DNA from: JBCDJG01 sp038748065
GTDB taxonomy: Bacteria; Pseudomonadota; Gammaproteobacteria; Pseudomonadales; Halieaceae
NCBI GenBank assembly: GCA_038748065.1
Contig: JBCDJG010000013.1
Location: 30,764 to 94,763 of the forward strand
Length of the DNA: 64,000 nucleotides
Direction of reading: 5' to 3'
Made by a program: the position numbers and the translations under genes. Positions 9,407-18,020 of the stretch are shown piece after piece. The notes beneath the pieces were generated by a model, which saw nothing but the letters and a program-made list of their open reading frames with translations, made no database searches and was not told the origin of the DNA. How positions within the stretch are numbered: position 1 is the first letter of the stretch; each line of letters starts with the position of its first letter.

Positions 9407-9835
9407 CTAATCCTGATCGCTGATATTGATGTACTCGGTATCGGCGACCGAGGCGCCATGGTAGGCCGTTGCCTCCATTTCGACCTTGTAATACGGCGCC
9501 ATCAATGGCGAGCTAGTCACCGTGAGTGCCGGGTCTATACCCTTAAACTTGTCGCCGATGATTTTAGCTACGGCGGGAAAGTCGTCCGGGTCAGGCACAT
9601 ACACTTTGTAAGACACGATATCGGCAAGACAAGAGCCAACCGAGGTAAGGGCGCGCTCGAGATTGTCAAAAATCTGCAGCAGCTGCCCGGCCGCATCCTC
9701 TGGCATTTCCTTGGTGACCGGATGCCGGCCGGCCGTGTTGGAGATGAAAATCAGCTTGTCCACCATGACGAGTCGGGAATAGCTGCCCTGCTCTTCCGTC
9801 GCCGAACCCGTCTTCAGTTTTACTACCTTGGTCAC
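9407..9835 (-). CDS. RidA-family enamine/imine deaminase-like protein
   Basis: A 142-residue member of the RidA/YjgF/UK114 family. The family hydrolyses reactive enamines and imines made by PLP or flavin enzymes. The pattern of the fold is visible: KLIFISNTAGRHP near residue 30, QLLQIFDNLERALTSVGSCLADIVSYKVYV in the centre and PYYKVEMEATAY at the end. The canonical catalytic arginine in a C-terminal VRVE-type segment is not present in that form (here PLMAPYYKVEME), so it is probably not the housekeeping archetype. It sits between the ornithine-cyclodeaminase-like gene and the FAD oxidase, 10 nt upstream of the latter, so it likely processes the oxidase product. Confidence 0.85.
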   Translation of the reverse strand: MTKVVKLKTGSATEEQGSYSRLVMVDKLIFISNTAGRHPVTKEMPEDAAGQLLQIFDNLERALTSVGSCLADIVSYKVYVPDPDDFPAVAKIIGDKFKGIDPALTVTSSPLMAPYYKVEMEATAYHGASVADTEYINISDQD

Positions 9836-9875
9836 TCCACCATCCTTAAAACATCAGAAAATTATCCGGCTGTCG

Positions 9876-11015
9876 TCAGCTCAGTACCGGCTGATCCCAG
9901 AGATTAAGGCTTACGCCGATGTCTTTCTCAAGCGCGGTCCGGTAGATGTGTGTTGCCCAGGCCACGTCTTCTACGGGCATGCCGCCCACCGATAGCACAA
10001 TGATCTCTTCATCGTTTTGACGGCCTGGTGTGTCGCCGGCCACGATAGCGCCCAGATCCTCAAGAGCATCTCGCTCAAGGCGGCCCTCAGCAATCAGGTC
10101 CATGAACTGTACACCCACCATCGGGCAAATGGCATGGGCAGGACTGGGCAGTTCCTCCGCCCAGGCATCGTAGATGCTGATAGCGTCACAGACTAGTCTG
10201 ACATCGCCCTGCAATGCATCATCGTCAGCTGTGGCAAAGGACGGCATGGCGAAAAAGGCCCCCGGCTTGGCCCAGGCTTTTTTGATTCTTGGGTAGGTTT
10301 CGGGATCTCCTTCGTCGCCTGAACTGCAGTAGGAGATCAGGTCCGAGTCGCGCACTAAGGCCTCCACGGTGTCGACGTGCTCAATGGTGGTAATCTGCGG
10401 ATAGTTCTCTGCAACCCACTGCAGAAAATCGTCACGGCTTGCAGCACCGCGGCTCTTCAGCTTCAGAGTGTCAATGCCGGGGCAGGCCGCGATGAAGGCA
10501 GCCAGGGTGGTTTTGCCCATCACGCCAGGGCCAAGGATGGCCGCCACCTTCGAATCCTGGCGTGCCAGATGCCGGGCACCAACGCCTGGAATCGCGCCGG
10601 TGCGGTAGGCTGACAGCAGATTCGCTGACATTAAAGCCAGAGGCGCACTGGTAACGACGTCGGTCAGGATGAACATCAGAATCGAGCGCGGCAGGCCTAA
10701 CTCCTTATTAGCAATATTCGATCCGTACCATTTCATACCGCAGGTGCCGAAACTACCGCCGAGATAGGCGGGCATGGCCATTAATCGCCGATCCGGCCCA
10801 TTGGCCGGCATATTGGGATGTTCTGGCTCATCTGGAAAAAACAGTGGCGCCCCATGGGAGTTGTTGTCTGGACCGGCCATGCGATAGTCGCCGCGATGCA
10901 GCAGTTCGAACATTTCCTCCATGACATCGACGCAGGCAGGCATATCGGTCACGCCGGCTTTGACCATGTCCTGCTCAGACAGGTAGAGAAAGTCGATTTT
11001 CGTTGATTGGCTCAT
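9876..11015 (-). CDS. Ornithine cyclodeaminase / mu-crystallin family protein
   Basis: NAD(P)-binding protein of 379 residues. The nucleotide-binding motif is the AAILGPGVMGKTTLAAFIAA segment in the middle, and the N-terminal substrate domain has the GMKWYGSN segment. The family includes ornithine cyclodeaminase, ketimine reductases and alanine dehydrogenases; the long form resembles proteins annotated as tyramine oxidase subunit B. It is the first gene of a three-gene leftward operon with RidA and a flavin oxidase. An imine-reducing or imine-forming role in amine catabolism is therefore the simplest inference. Its promoter region is shared with the divergent LysR gene. Confidence 0.85.
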   Translation of the reverse strand: MSQSTKIDFLYLSEQDMVKAGVTDMPACVDVMEEMFELLHRGDYRMAGPDNNSHGAPLFFPDEPEHPNMPANGPDRRLMAMPAYLGGSFGTCGMKWYGSNIANKELGLPRSILMFILTDVVTSAPLALMSANLLSAYRTGAIPGVGARHLARQDSKVAAILGPGVMGKTTLAAFIAACPGIDTLKLKSRGAASRDDFLQWVAENYPQITTIEHVDTVEALVRDSDLISYCSSGDEGDPETYPRIKKAWAKPGAFFAMPSFATADDDALQGDVRLVCDAISIYDAWAEELPSPAHAICPMVGVQFMDLIAEGRLERDALEDLGAIVAGDTPGRQNDEEIIVLSVGGMPVEDVAWATHIYRTALEKDIGVSLNLWDQPVLS

Positions 11016-11303
11016 TATCTATCTCCAGGGCTGCTTTCTTCGCGCGACACTCGCCGAGGGCGGCATCGGTTCTCCGAGGCTCAGATTAGAGCCGTTCAGC
11101 AGCAAAAGGAAATAGATACTTTTTTGAACTGATATCTGTCTGAAAAATATCTGCTGCAGGATCAGCCTGATCCCAGCCGCGAGGAGGTGGCGCAGTACCA
11201 GCTGCCGGCCTATGAATACACGGCTCTCGCTGATATAAACAAACCTTAACTCACAGCGAGAATGGGTTAGACTTCGATTACGCCCATCTCAAGCAAACAC
11301 GCC
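11016..11303. promoter_or_regulatory. Divergent promoter region with ATATCTG direct repeat
   Basis: A 288-bp gap between the leftward amine operon and the rightward LysR gene. ATATCTG occurs at 11132-11138 and again at 11147-11153, a 15-bp period inside an AT-rich patch. This geometry would suit a LysR-type site for control of the divergent operon. On the plus strand TTAACT-16-TAGACT (around 11247-11274) is a weak candidate promoter for the regulator. Confidence 0.4.
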
Positions 11304-12203
11304 ATGAACCTTCGCAGTGTAGATCTGAATCTACTAACCATCTTCGACGCGGTAATGACGGAGCGCAATATCTCAAAAGCGGCGGAGAAGATATCCATGA
11401 GCCAGCCCGCCGTAAGCGCTGCACTATCGCGGCTGCGGATTGTGCTGAATGACGACCTGTTTGTCAGAACGAGCCACGGGGTCAAACCGACGCCGCGCGC
11501 CTTCGAGCTGGAACGCCCTATCCGGACCATCCTGAACCTGGTCAGCGACACGGTGTTACAGGCCCGTGAGTTTGACCCCTCTACCAGCGATCGGGTGTTT
11601 TCACTGGCGTCCGTGGATTATGCCGGCATTGTGCTGGTGCCCTTTCTTGCGCGCTATTTCGAAGAGATTGGCGCCGGAGCGCGGCTGAAGATCTGGCCGC
11701 AGTATGAGCGAGACATTCGCGAACTCATGCACTTTGGCACGGTCGATCTTGCCCTCGACAATATTCCGATTGTCGACGATGACTTTCAGGTGCATGTCGT
11801 GCGGCGCGAGCCTGCCTTTTTTCTGGCGAGGAAAAATCATCCCACTCTGGATGCTGGCTCATCACTGGAGCAGGTTCTGGAGACGCCAAGCGTCGTGCTC
11901 TACCCCAGGTCTGAGCGCTTATCCCTGTTCGATCAACATTTGCTGTCACTGGGGCTGAAGCGCAAGCGCGGCATTATGGTCCCGAGCATATTCAATATGC
12001 CCTATATCGTCGCGGAGACCGATATGATCTGTACGCTGCCGGAGAGCATCGCCTTGGAGCTGGCAAAGAAATTTGAGCTTGACCTGTACCCGGTACCCAT
12101 TGGTGACTGGCTGGCACCGCTTTATCTCATATGGCACAGCTCTCTGGACGGCGATCTCGGACACCAGTGGTTCAGGAACACCATTATCGAGCACTTCAAG
12201 TAG
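11304..12203 (+). CDS. LysR-family transcriptional regulator
   Basis: A 299-residue LysR-type regulator. The N-terminal winged helix covers residues 1-65, with RSVDLNLLTIFDAVMTERNISKAAEKISMSQ-type spacing and SQPAVSAALSRLR as the recognition helix. A periplasmic-binding-like effector domain follows. Such regulators normally control a divergent operon and respond to its substrate, so the oxidase/RidA/cyclodeaminase-like operon on the other strand is the expected target. The NodD-like opening (MNLRSVDLNLL) points to the subgroup that often controls aromatic or plant-compound metabolism. The gene is convergent with the aldehyde dehydrogenase, 10 nt apart. Confidence 0.92.
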   Translation: MNLRSVDLNLLTIFDAVMTERNISKAAEKISMSQPAVSAALSRLRIVLNDDLFVRTSHGVKPTPRAFELERPIRTILNLVSDTVLQAREFDPSTSDRVFSLASVDYAGIVLVPFLARYFEEIGAGARLKIWPQYERDIRELMHFGTVDLALDNIPIVDDDFQVHVVRREPAFFLARKNHPTLDAGSSLEQVLETPSVVLYPRSERLSLFDQHLLSLGLKRKRGIMVPSIFNMPYIVAETDMICTLPESIALELAKKFELDLYPVPIGDWLAPLYLIWHSSLDGDLGHQWFRNTIIEHFK

Positions 12204-12213
12204 CGGGCCCCCG

Positions 12214-13620
12214 CTAGCGGCTGATCACTTTGATATCGGTGAAAGCCTTCAAACCTTCTTCGCCGAACTCGACGCCCACGCCGGAATCCTTAACCCCACC
12301 GAAGGGCACATTCGGTGCCAACTGCGGGGGCTTGTTGATGAAGATCGTGCCCGCTTCCAGTTGGCCTGCCACGCGCGAAGCCAACTCAGCGTCTTTACCC
12401 CAGACCGAGGCATTCAGGCCATAGGCCGTGTTGTTGGCCCTCGCAATCGCGTCTTCAAGACTCCGGTAGCGAATGATGGGCAACACGGGCCCGAACTGCT
12501 CTTCGTCGACCAGCCTGGTGCCGTCGCTGATATCAGCGACTAATGTTACGGGAAAAAAGTAACCGTCTCCGCTCGCTTCACCACCGATCAGCACACGGGC
12601 TCCGTTAGCTTTTGCATCGCTCACCAGCTCACTGACATAGTTGAACTGCTTTTCGTTCTGTATAGGCCCCAACAGGTTCTCGCTGTTCATGCCATCGCCC
12701 ATCGGTATCTGCCCGGCAAAGCTGCTCAGCACCTCGCACGCGCGATCGTAATCATCGCTATGCACATAGAGCCGCTTGATGGCGCCACAGGTCTGCCCTG
12801 AATTCATCATAGCGCCCCAGAACAAGCCTTCCGCGTAGGGCTCGATGTTCTCGCCCGGCAAGACTATGCAGGCATCATTACCGCCCAGCTCCAACGTCAG
12901 CGCTTTCAGGCTGGCTGCCGCCTCCGCCATGATGCGCTTGCCGGTTCTGGTTGATCCCGTAAAGACCACCTTCTTTACACGGTCGTCCTGCGACAGCTGC
13001 GCACCGAGGCCATCTCCGCCGCTGACAATATTGAGCAGGCCCGCGGGTATCTTTTCGTTGACGAGTTCCACCATGCGCAGGGTGGTCAGCGGCGTGTAGG
13101 GCGAGGGCTTCATCACCACGGTGTTGCCGGCCCGCAGCGCTGGCACGATGTGCCAAATAGCGATCATGAGCGGGTAGTTCCAGGGTGTGATTGAGGCAAC
13201 CACACCAAGCGGCACGCGATGCAGCTCTATGCACTTTTCGGCATCCTCTTCCAGCACCTCGACGGGCAGCTCCTGCGCGGCGGTGTATTGAGCCCAAGCG
13301 ATCGCGCCGCCGACTTCAAACTCCGAGCCAAAGCCTTTCAAGGGCTTGCCCTGCTCGCGAGTCAGCAGCTCCGTAAGCTCGCCCATGTTGTCTTGCAGGA
13401 CCTGCGCAATCGTGGCGCAGACCTGCTTGCGCGCCTCGTTATCACTGTTGCGCCAGGTCTTATAGGCCTCAGCCGCGGCCGCGATGGCGTCGTCGACGTC
13501 TGATGAGCTGCCACTAGGCGCCAGCCCCACCAGCGAACCGTCTGCAGGATTGCGAATCTCGACAGCGTCGTCGGTTGATCGACCCTGCCCGTTAATGGTC
13601 AGCACGTAGTCTCTATGCAT
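12214..13620 (-). CDS. NAD(P)-dependent aldehyde dehydrogenase
   Basis: Oxidises an aldehyde to a carboxylic acid. The general base Glu244 in LELGGN and the catalytic Cys278 in NSGQTCGA are both present, as are TPWNYP (residues 145-150) and the TGSTRTGK cofactor loop. At 468 residues it is a typical single-domain enzyme. It is transcribed leftward and shares a 322-bp control region with the rightward acyl-CoA ligase/Rieske operon. It could therefore belong either to the amine module on its left (removing the aldehyde left after amine oxidation) or to the operon on its right. The substrate is not determinable. Confidence 0.93.
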   Translation of the reverse strand: MHRDYVLTINGQGRSTDDAVEIRNPADGSLVGLAPSGSSSDVDDAIAAAAEAYKTWRNSDNEARKQVCATIAQVLQDNMGELTELLTREQGKPLKGFGSEFEVGGAIAWAQYTAAQELPVEVLEEDAEKCIELHRVPLGVVASITPWNYPLMIAIWHIVPALRAGNTVVMKPSPYTPLTTLRMVELVNEKIPAGLLNIVSGGDGLGAQLSQDDRVKKVVFTGSTRTGKRIMAEAAASLKALTLELGGNDACIVLPGENIEPYAEGLFWGAMMNSGQTCGAIKRLYVHSDDYDRACEVLSSFAGQIPMGDGMNSENLLGPIQNEKQFNYVSELVSDAKANGARVLIGGEASGDGYFFPVTLVADISDGTRLVDEEQFGPVLPIIRYRSLEDAIARANNTAYGLNASVWGKDAELASRVAGQLEAGTIFINKPPQLAPNVPFGGVKDSGVGVEFGEEGLKAFTDIKVISR

Positions 13621-13942
13621 TGTTATGCCTTACCTGTCAGCGACGCCTTGTCTATCTTGTGCCACGCTAGAGCAAAAATGCGGCGAACGAAAATTCATTA
13701 TTTTATGAACAGATATATTGCTTCTTTATATCACCGCCTTGTCACCGTCATATCACCGCGACGGGTATCGGCGCCCACTGCGCCGCGACGTGGCGCTGCT
13801 CATTTCTAACGAGCCCATCGCGTCCAACTAAAGCATACAAATATCAGGTATACAATTTATCAAGTTCTCAATCCGGACCATTTGCTCTAGATTTGGGCAG
13901 TAGGCAACATCCATCTAACAACAAGTGCTGGAATCCAGACCG
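13621..13942. promoter_or_regulatory. 322-bp divergent control region with ATATCACCGC direct repeats
   Basis: Contains no supported gene. ATATCACCGC occurs at 13728-13737 and 13750-13759, exactly 22 bp apart (about two helical turns), with a partial GTCACCG copy between them at 13741-13747. Direct repeats with this period are typical of AraC-family binding sites. The region is AT-rich compared with the flanking genes and must serve both the aldehyde dehydrogenase and the ligase/Rieske operon. Confidence 0.45.
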
Positions 13943-15550
13943 ATGCATAGCGTATACGATGCGTTCACGAAGAACGCCATCGCTCATACAGGCCGTCCTT
14001 TTCTGCACATCCCGGCAGTGGCCACGAAGGCCTACTCGGGCGGCGCCATCGACCTTACCTATGGCGACGCCGCACAAGCCATCGATACCACCCTTTCACG
14101 CTACCAGGAAGCCGGCTACGGCAATGGCCACCGGGTTGCCGTGCTGCTGGAAAATCGTCGAGAGTTCTTCATTCATTGGTTCGCGCTCAACGCCCTTGGT
14201 GTCAGTATTGTTCCCGTTAACGGCGAGATGTCCGAGGACGATGTCGCCTATATTCTCGGGCACAGCGAGGTTTGCCTGGCGGTTTCCGTGCATGAGAAAT
14301 GTCAGCTACTGAAGGATGCAGCTGCCCACGCCGGGATCGACCTGCCGGTCATTGAGCACTCGCTGAGCGCCCTACCCGCCGCTTGCTCATCACATGGCAA
14401 TGAGGCGATAGGCCCGCACACAGAGGCTGCCATACTGTATACCTCAGGTAGCACCGGCAAACCGAAAGGCTGCGTGCTGAGCAACGAGTATTTTCTGCTT
14501 GGGGGTCAACGCTATATTAACCTGGGTGGGCTATGCACATTGCAGCCCGGCATAGAGCGCCTGTTGACGCCGCTGCCGCTAGTTCACATGAATGCCATGG
14601 CCGCCTCTACTATGGCCATGGTTCTTTCGGGTGGATGCATCGTACAGCTGGATCGTTTTCATCCGACAAGCTGGTGGCAGACCGTCGTCGAATCCGGCGC
14701 GACTATCGTGCACTACCTCGGTGTTATGCCTGCGATGCTGCTGAATCTCGACACGTCCGCATTCGAATCCGATCATCGCGTGAAGTTCGGATTTGGTGCC
14801 GGTGTGAACCCGATACATCACGAGCGCTTTGAGCAGCGTTTCAATATTCCCTTGATCGAAGCTTGGGCGATGACTGAATCCGGCAATGCCAACTCCGTCG
14901 TCGCCAACCAGGAGCCCCGTCACGTGGGCACCTCGTGTTTCGGCAAACCGCCTGACGACATTGACGTCGTTCTTGTAGATGAACTGGGGCATGAGGTCCC
15001 CGAGGGGGAACAGGGCGAGCTGTTACTGCGTGCCAGGGGCGATGATCCGCGCAGGGGTTTCTTCAGCCGGTATCTGAAAAACGAAGAAGCAACCCGAGAG
15101 GCCTGGCAAGGGGGCTGGTTACACACCGGTGATGTGGTCCGCTTTGGGCAGGACGGCCAGCTACACTTTGTTGACCGTCGAAAGAACGTCATTCGCCGCA
15201 GTGGTGAAAACATTTCCGCGCTGGAGGTCGAGGCGATAGCGTCCACACACGCGGCCATAGAACAGGTGGCGGTCGCGCCGGTTCCGGATGAGATCCGCGG
15301 TGACGAGGTCATGGCATGTATCGTGCCAAGACCGGGGCAGGCCAGCAATTTGGAAACCGCACAATCAGTTTTCAATCACTGCCGGGGGAGTCTCACGTAT
15401 TTCAAATTGCCGGGCTACATCGCTTTTGTCGATGCCTTACCCCTGACCGCATCCAATAAGCCACGCCGGGACGAAATCAAAAAACTCTGCCGACGATTAT
15501 TACAAGAGCATGCATGCTACGACCTGACAGCACAAAAAAGGAAGTCCTAG
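13943..15550 (+). CDS. AMP-forming acyl-CoA synthetase/ligase
   Basis: Activates a carboxylic acid to its CoA thioester through an acyl-adenylate. The ATP-binding motif ILYTSGSTGKPKG is in the first third, and WLHTGDVVRFGQDGQ and DRRKNVIRRSGENIS form the hinge region. The C-terminal lysine region LTASNKPRR is also present. At about 535 residues it is normal for the ANL superfamily. An ATG at 13943 was preferred to an upstream GTG because of the nearby GGAA. It is the first gene of a tight six-gene plus-strand operon (ligase, thiolase-like, DUF35, SDR, Rieske alpha and beta), so its acid is the expected entry substrate of that pathway. The identity of the acid is unknown. Confidence 0.92.
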   Translation: MHSVYDAFTKNAIAHTGRPFLHIPAVATKAYSGGAIDLTYGDAAQAIDTTLSRYQEAGYGNGHRVAVLLENRREFFIHWFALNALGVSIVPVNGEMSEDDVAYILGHSEVCLAVSVHEKCQLLKDAAAHAGIDLPVIEHSLSALPAACSSHGNEAIGPHTEAAILYTSGSTGKPKGCVLSNEYFLLGGQRYINLGGLCTLQPGIERLLTPLPLVHMNAMAASTMAMVLSGGCIVQLDRFHPTSWWQTVVESGATIVHYLGVMPAMLLNLDTSAFESDHRVKFGFGAGVNPIHHERFEQRFNIPLIEAWAMTESGNANSVVANQEPRHVGTSCFGKPPDDIDVVLVDELGHEVPEGEQGELLLRARGDDPRRGFFSRYLKNEEATREAWQGGWLHTGDVVRFGQDGQLHFVDRRKNVIRRSGENISALEVEAIASTHAAIEQVAVAPVPDEIRGDEVMACIVPRPGQASNLETAQSVFNHCRGSLTYFKLPGYIAFVDALPLTASNKPRRDEIKKLCRRLLQEHACYDLTAQKRKS

Positions 15551-15563
15551 GGAACCGGCCTGG

Positions 15564-16763
15564 ATGACAGAGCTCACTCGCGCCAGACCCATGGATTATA
15601 GAGGTGTCGCCATCGTCGCCCCCTTCACCGTGCCCTATAGCCGTTACAGCGAAAGGAGTGCGGCATGGTTCATTGGAACAGCGCTGCGCGGCATGCTGGA
15701 TGAGACCGGCATCGGCAAAGAGGCGGTAGATGGCATGTCGGTATCCAGCTTCACACTGGCCCCGGATTCCGTGGTCTCGCTGAGCGAGCACTTCGGGATG
15801 ACACCACGCTGGCTCGAACAGATTCCCTTCGGCGGCGCCTCTGGAGTGATATCACTGCGCCGCGCAGCACGCGCAATACAGGCCGGTGATGCCAACCTTA
15901 TCGCAGCCATCGGTGCGGACACCTCACAGCCAGAGAGCTTCAAGGCTACGGCGGCCAACTTCAGCACGTTCAGCATGGACGCCGTTTATCCCTACGGCGC
16001 CGCAGGCCCCAACGCACCCTTCTCTCTTATCACGCAACGCTACATGGATGCTTATGGCGCTACGCGGTCAGATTTCGGCCAGCTGTGTGTGTCCCAGCGT
16101 TACAACGCCAACCGCAACCCCAACGCGCTGCTCGGCCATAAGCCACTGACGATCGAGCAGTACCTGGAAGCGCGCCAGATTGCCGGGCCGCTACACCTCT
16201 TCGACTGTGTTATGCCCTGCGCAGGGGCAGACGGCTTTCTGGTGACGCGCGTGGAGATAGCCGAGGAGCTTGGCCTGCCCTACATCGTCGTGCTCGCCGC
16301 CGACGAACTTCACAACGCATTCAGCGACGACCCCGTACAGCTGCGCGGCGGCTGGGAGCGCTTCCGCGATGACCTGTATCAGAGCGCCGGCCTGACGCCG
16401 CAGGACATCGATGTTGTGCAAACCTATGACGATTACCCCGTGATCAGCATGCTGCAACTCGAGGGCCTGGGTTTCTGCCCGCCAGGTGCTGCTGCTGAAT
16501 TTCTGCGCACTACAAGGCTCACCTTCGATGGCGGCGGCTTGCCTCACAATACCAATGGGGGTCAGTTATCGGTGGGCCAGGCAGGTTGCGGCTATCTTGG
16601 CGTAGTGGAAACGCTCACGCAGCTACTTGAGACAGCTGGCGAACGCCAGGTGCCCGGGGCAGCTATTGGGCTGGTCAGCGGCTACGGCATGGTGAACTAC
16701 GATCGCGGTCTCTGCTCAGCCGCTGCAATTCTGGCAAAGCCCGGAGTGGGGGCAGCCACATGA
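15564..16763 (+). CDS. Thiolase-like protein lacking the canonical nucleophile cysteine (possible CoA retro-aldolase)
   Basis: A 399-residue thiolase-fold protein of the lipid-transfer-protein/SCP2-thiolase group. At the position of the usual acylated cysteine it has PFGGASGVISL, with no Cys. The C-terminal HNTNGGQLSVGQAGCGYLG segment is retained. Thiolase-like proteins without this cysteine that pair with a DUF35 partner include the Ltp2-type retro-aldolases of steroid side-chain degradation. The next gene is a DUF35 protein overlapping by 4 bp, so a two-subunit aldolase or condensing complex is likely. True thiolytic activity is less likely. It lies 13 nt after the acyl-CoA ligase. Confidence 0.88.
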   Translation: MTELTRARPMDYRGVAIVAPFTVPYSRYSERSAAWFIGTALRGMLDETGIGKEAVDGMSVSSFTLAPDSVVSLSEHFGMTPRWLEQIPFGGASGVISLRRAARAIQAGDANLIAAIGADTSQPESFKATAANFSTFSMDAVYPYGAAGPNAPFSLITQRYMDAYGATRSDFGQLCVSQRYNANRNPNALLGHKPLTIEQYLEARQIAGPLHLFDCVMPCAGADGFLVTRVEIAEELGLPYIVVLAADELHNAFSDDPVQLRGGWERFRDDLYQSAGLTPQDIDVVQTYDDYPVISMLQLEGLGFCPPGAAAEFLRTTRLTFDGGGLPHNTNGGQLSVGQAGCGYLGVVETLTQLLETAGERQVPGAAIGLVSGYGMVNYDRGLCSAAAILAKPGVGAAT

Positions 16764-17224
16764 ACAAGCAGATTCCTCCGAGCCGCGGAACAGCTCACGG
16801 CGCTGCATCGGCCGAAGGCTCTGCGGCCATTGCGCTTTCGCTGCAACGCTGCGCCGAGTGCGGCGCTTGGCAGTACCCCAGCCGAGAGCTGTGCAGCAAC
16901 TGCCTCAGCGACAAGCTGCTTTGGCAGGCGGCGGACCCGCGCAGTATTTATCTGGCTGGAGTTCTTCTGCAGCACAGCCTTGAGGACTATTTTTTGCAGG
17001 ATTTGCCCTGGCATATCGCTGCCGTTCGCCTGACGGGGGAACTGACGGCGATCAGCCACTGCGCAGGCACTGACATCGATCCAGGCACCGAGCTCTGGAC
17101 CTTCTCGCACCCGGACCTGTCCGGTGCTGGCGTGCTGATCTCGGTGCCAAGGTCGACTCCGATAGAAACGGCGGAGCAGCGCAGCGCCATCGTGCGAGAG
17201 ATGGGTTTACTGGAGGATTCATAG
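16760..17224 (+). CDS. DUF35 zinc-ribbon/OB-fold acyl-CoA-binding partner protein
   Basis: A 154-residue protein with an N-terminal rubredoxin-like zinc ribbon: RCAECGAWQYPSRELCSNC supplies two CxxC knuckles near residues 30-50. An OB-fold region follows (TELWTFSHPDLSGAGVLISVP). DUF35 proteins bind thiolase-like partners and help to hold the acyl-CoA, as in the ChsH2-Ltp2 pairs of steroid degradation. Its ATG overlaps the stop of the thiolase-like gene (ATGA), which implies translational coupling and a physical complex. The next SDR gene starts 3 nt after its stop. Confidence 0.88.
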   Translation: MNKQIPPSRGTAHGAASAEGSAAIALSLQRCAECGAWQYPSRELCSNCLSDKLLWQAADPRSIYLAGVLLQHSLEDYFLQDLPWHIAAVRLTGELTAISHCAGTDIDPGTELWTFSHPDLSGAGVLISVPRSTPIETAEQRSAIVREMGLLEDS

Positions 17225-17227
17225 GGT

Positions 17228-17968
17228 ATGGATGATAAGCTGGAAGATAGAACGGTGGTTGTCACCGGCGGCAGCACCGGTATTGGACGGCAGACCTGTC
17301 AGCGCCTGATCAGGGATGGCTTTTATGTTGTCAACGTCTCGCTCGAGCCCTCCAGCGTGGAAGATGCCAGGCTGACAGATTACATCGTTGACCTGTCCGA
17401 TAATGACGCCACGGCGCGCGTGGCGAAAGAGATAGCGTCGGCTCACAGGGTCTCAGCATTGGTCCACAACGCGGGCGTGATTCGGCCCAGCCTGCTGGAG
17501 AGTGTCGAACTTGATGACCTGGACTATCTGAAGAATCTTCATCTCAGTGCCCCTATCCTGCTCACCCAGGCCTTCCTGCCCGCGATGAAGTCGCAGGGCT
17601 ATGGCCGAATCGTGCTCATCAGTTCACGAGCTGCATTGGGGCTGGAAACCCGAACCTGCTATTCGGCGACGAAATCCGCGATGTTAGGCATGGTGCGCAC
17701 CTGGGCCCTCGAACTCGGTCAGCACGGCATCACGGTTAACAGCGTTGCGCCTGGCCCAATTGCCAGCACCGAGATGTTTCACGACGTGGTGCCCAAGGGC
17801 AGCCCTCAGATGGAAAAGATGGCAGCAGGCGTGCCGGTGAAGCGCCTCGGCCAGCCCGAAGACGTAGCCAACGCCGTCGCGTTTTTCGTCTCTGCCGAGT
17901 CAAGCTTTGTCACCGGGCAAAACCTGCTGGTGTGCGGCGGAACCAGCCTGGGCTCGCTGCCACAGTGA
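17228..17968 (+). CDS. Short-chain dehydrogenase/reductase
   Basis: NAD(P)-dependent oxidoreductase of 246 residues. The cofactor motif TGGSTGIG is near residue 14, NAG is at VHNAGVIRP, and the catalytic Ser-Tyr-Lys set is visible as LISSRAALGL followed by YSATK. The C-terminal VTGQNLLVCGG segment is typical of FabG-like classical SDRs. In an operon with a Rieske oxygenase it may re-aromatise a cis-dihydrodiol, and in an operon with an acyl-CoA ligase it may oxidise a hydroxyacyl-CoA. Both remain open. It starts 3 nt after the DUF35 gene, and the Rieske alpha gene follows after 52 nt. Confidence 0.92.
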   Translation: MDDKLEDRTVVVTGGSTGIGRQTCQRLIRDGFYVVNVSLEPSSVEDARLTDYIVDLSDNDATARVAKEIASAHRVSALVHNAGVIRPSLLESVELDDLDYLKNLHLSAPILLTQAFLPAMKSQGYGRIVLISSRAALGLETRTCYSATKSAMLGMVRTWALELGQHGITVNSVAPGPIASTEMFHDVVPKGSPQMEKMAAGVPVKRLGQPEDVANAVAFFVSAESSFVTGQNLLVCGGTSLGSLPQ

Positions 17969-18020
17969 ACAGGCCCACGACGCCATCGCCAATCGAACGC
18001 AATCAAGAAGGAGCGGATTC

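Noticed and set aside
11132..11153. Strong claim of a LysR operator
   Set aside because: The ATATCTG direct repeat is suggestive but lacks a clear T-N11-A dyad, so it is reported only within the intergenic feature.
13871..13892. Fourth copy of the 19-bp motif upstream of the acyl-CoA ligase
   Set aside because: TCCGGACCATTTGCTCTAGAT matches only after an insertion and several changes, which is no better than chance.
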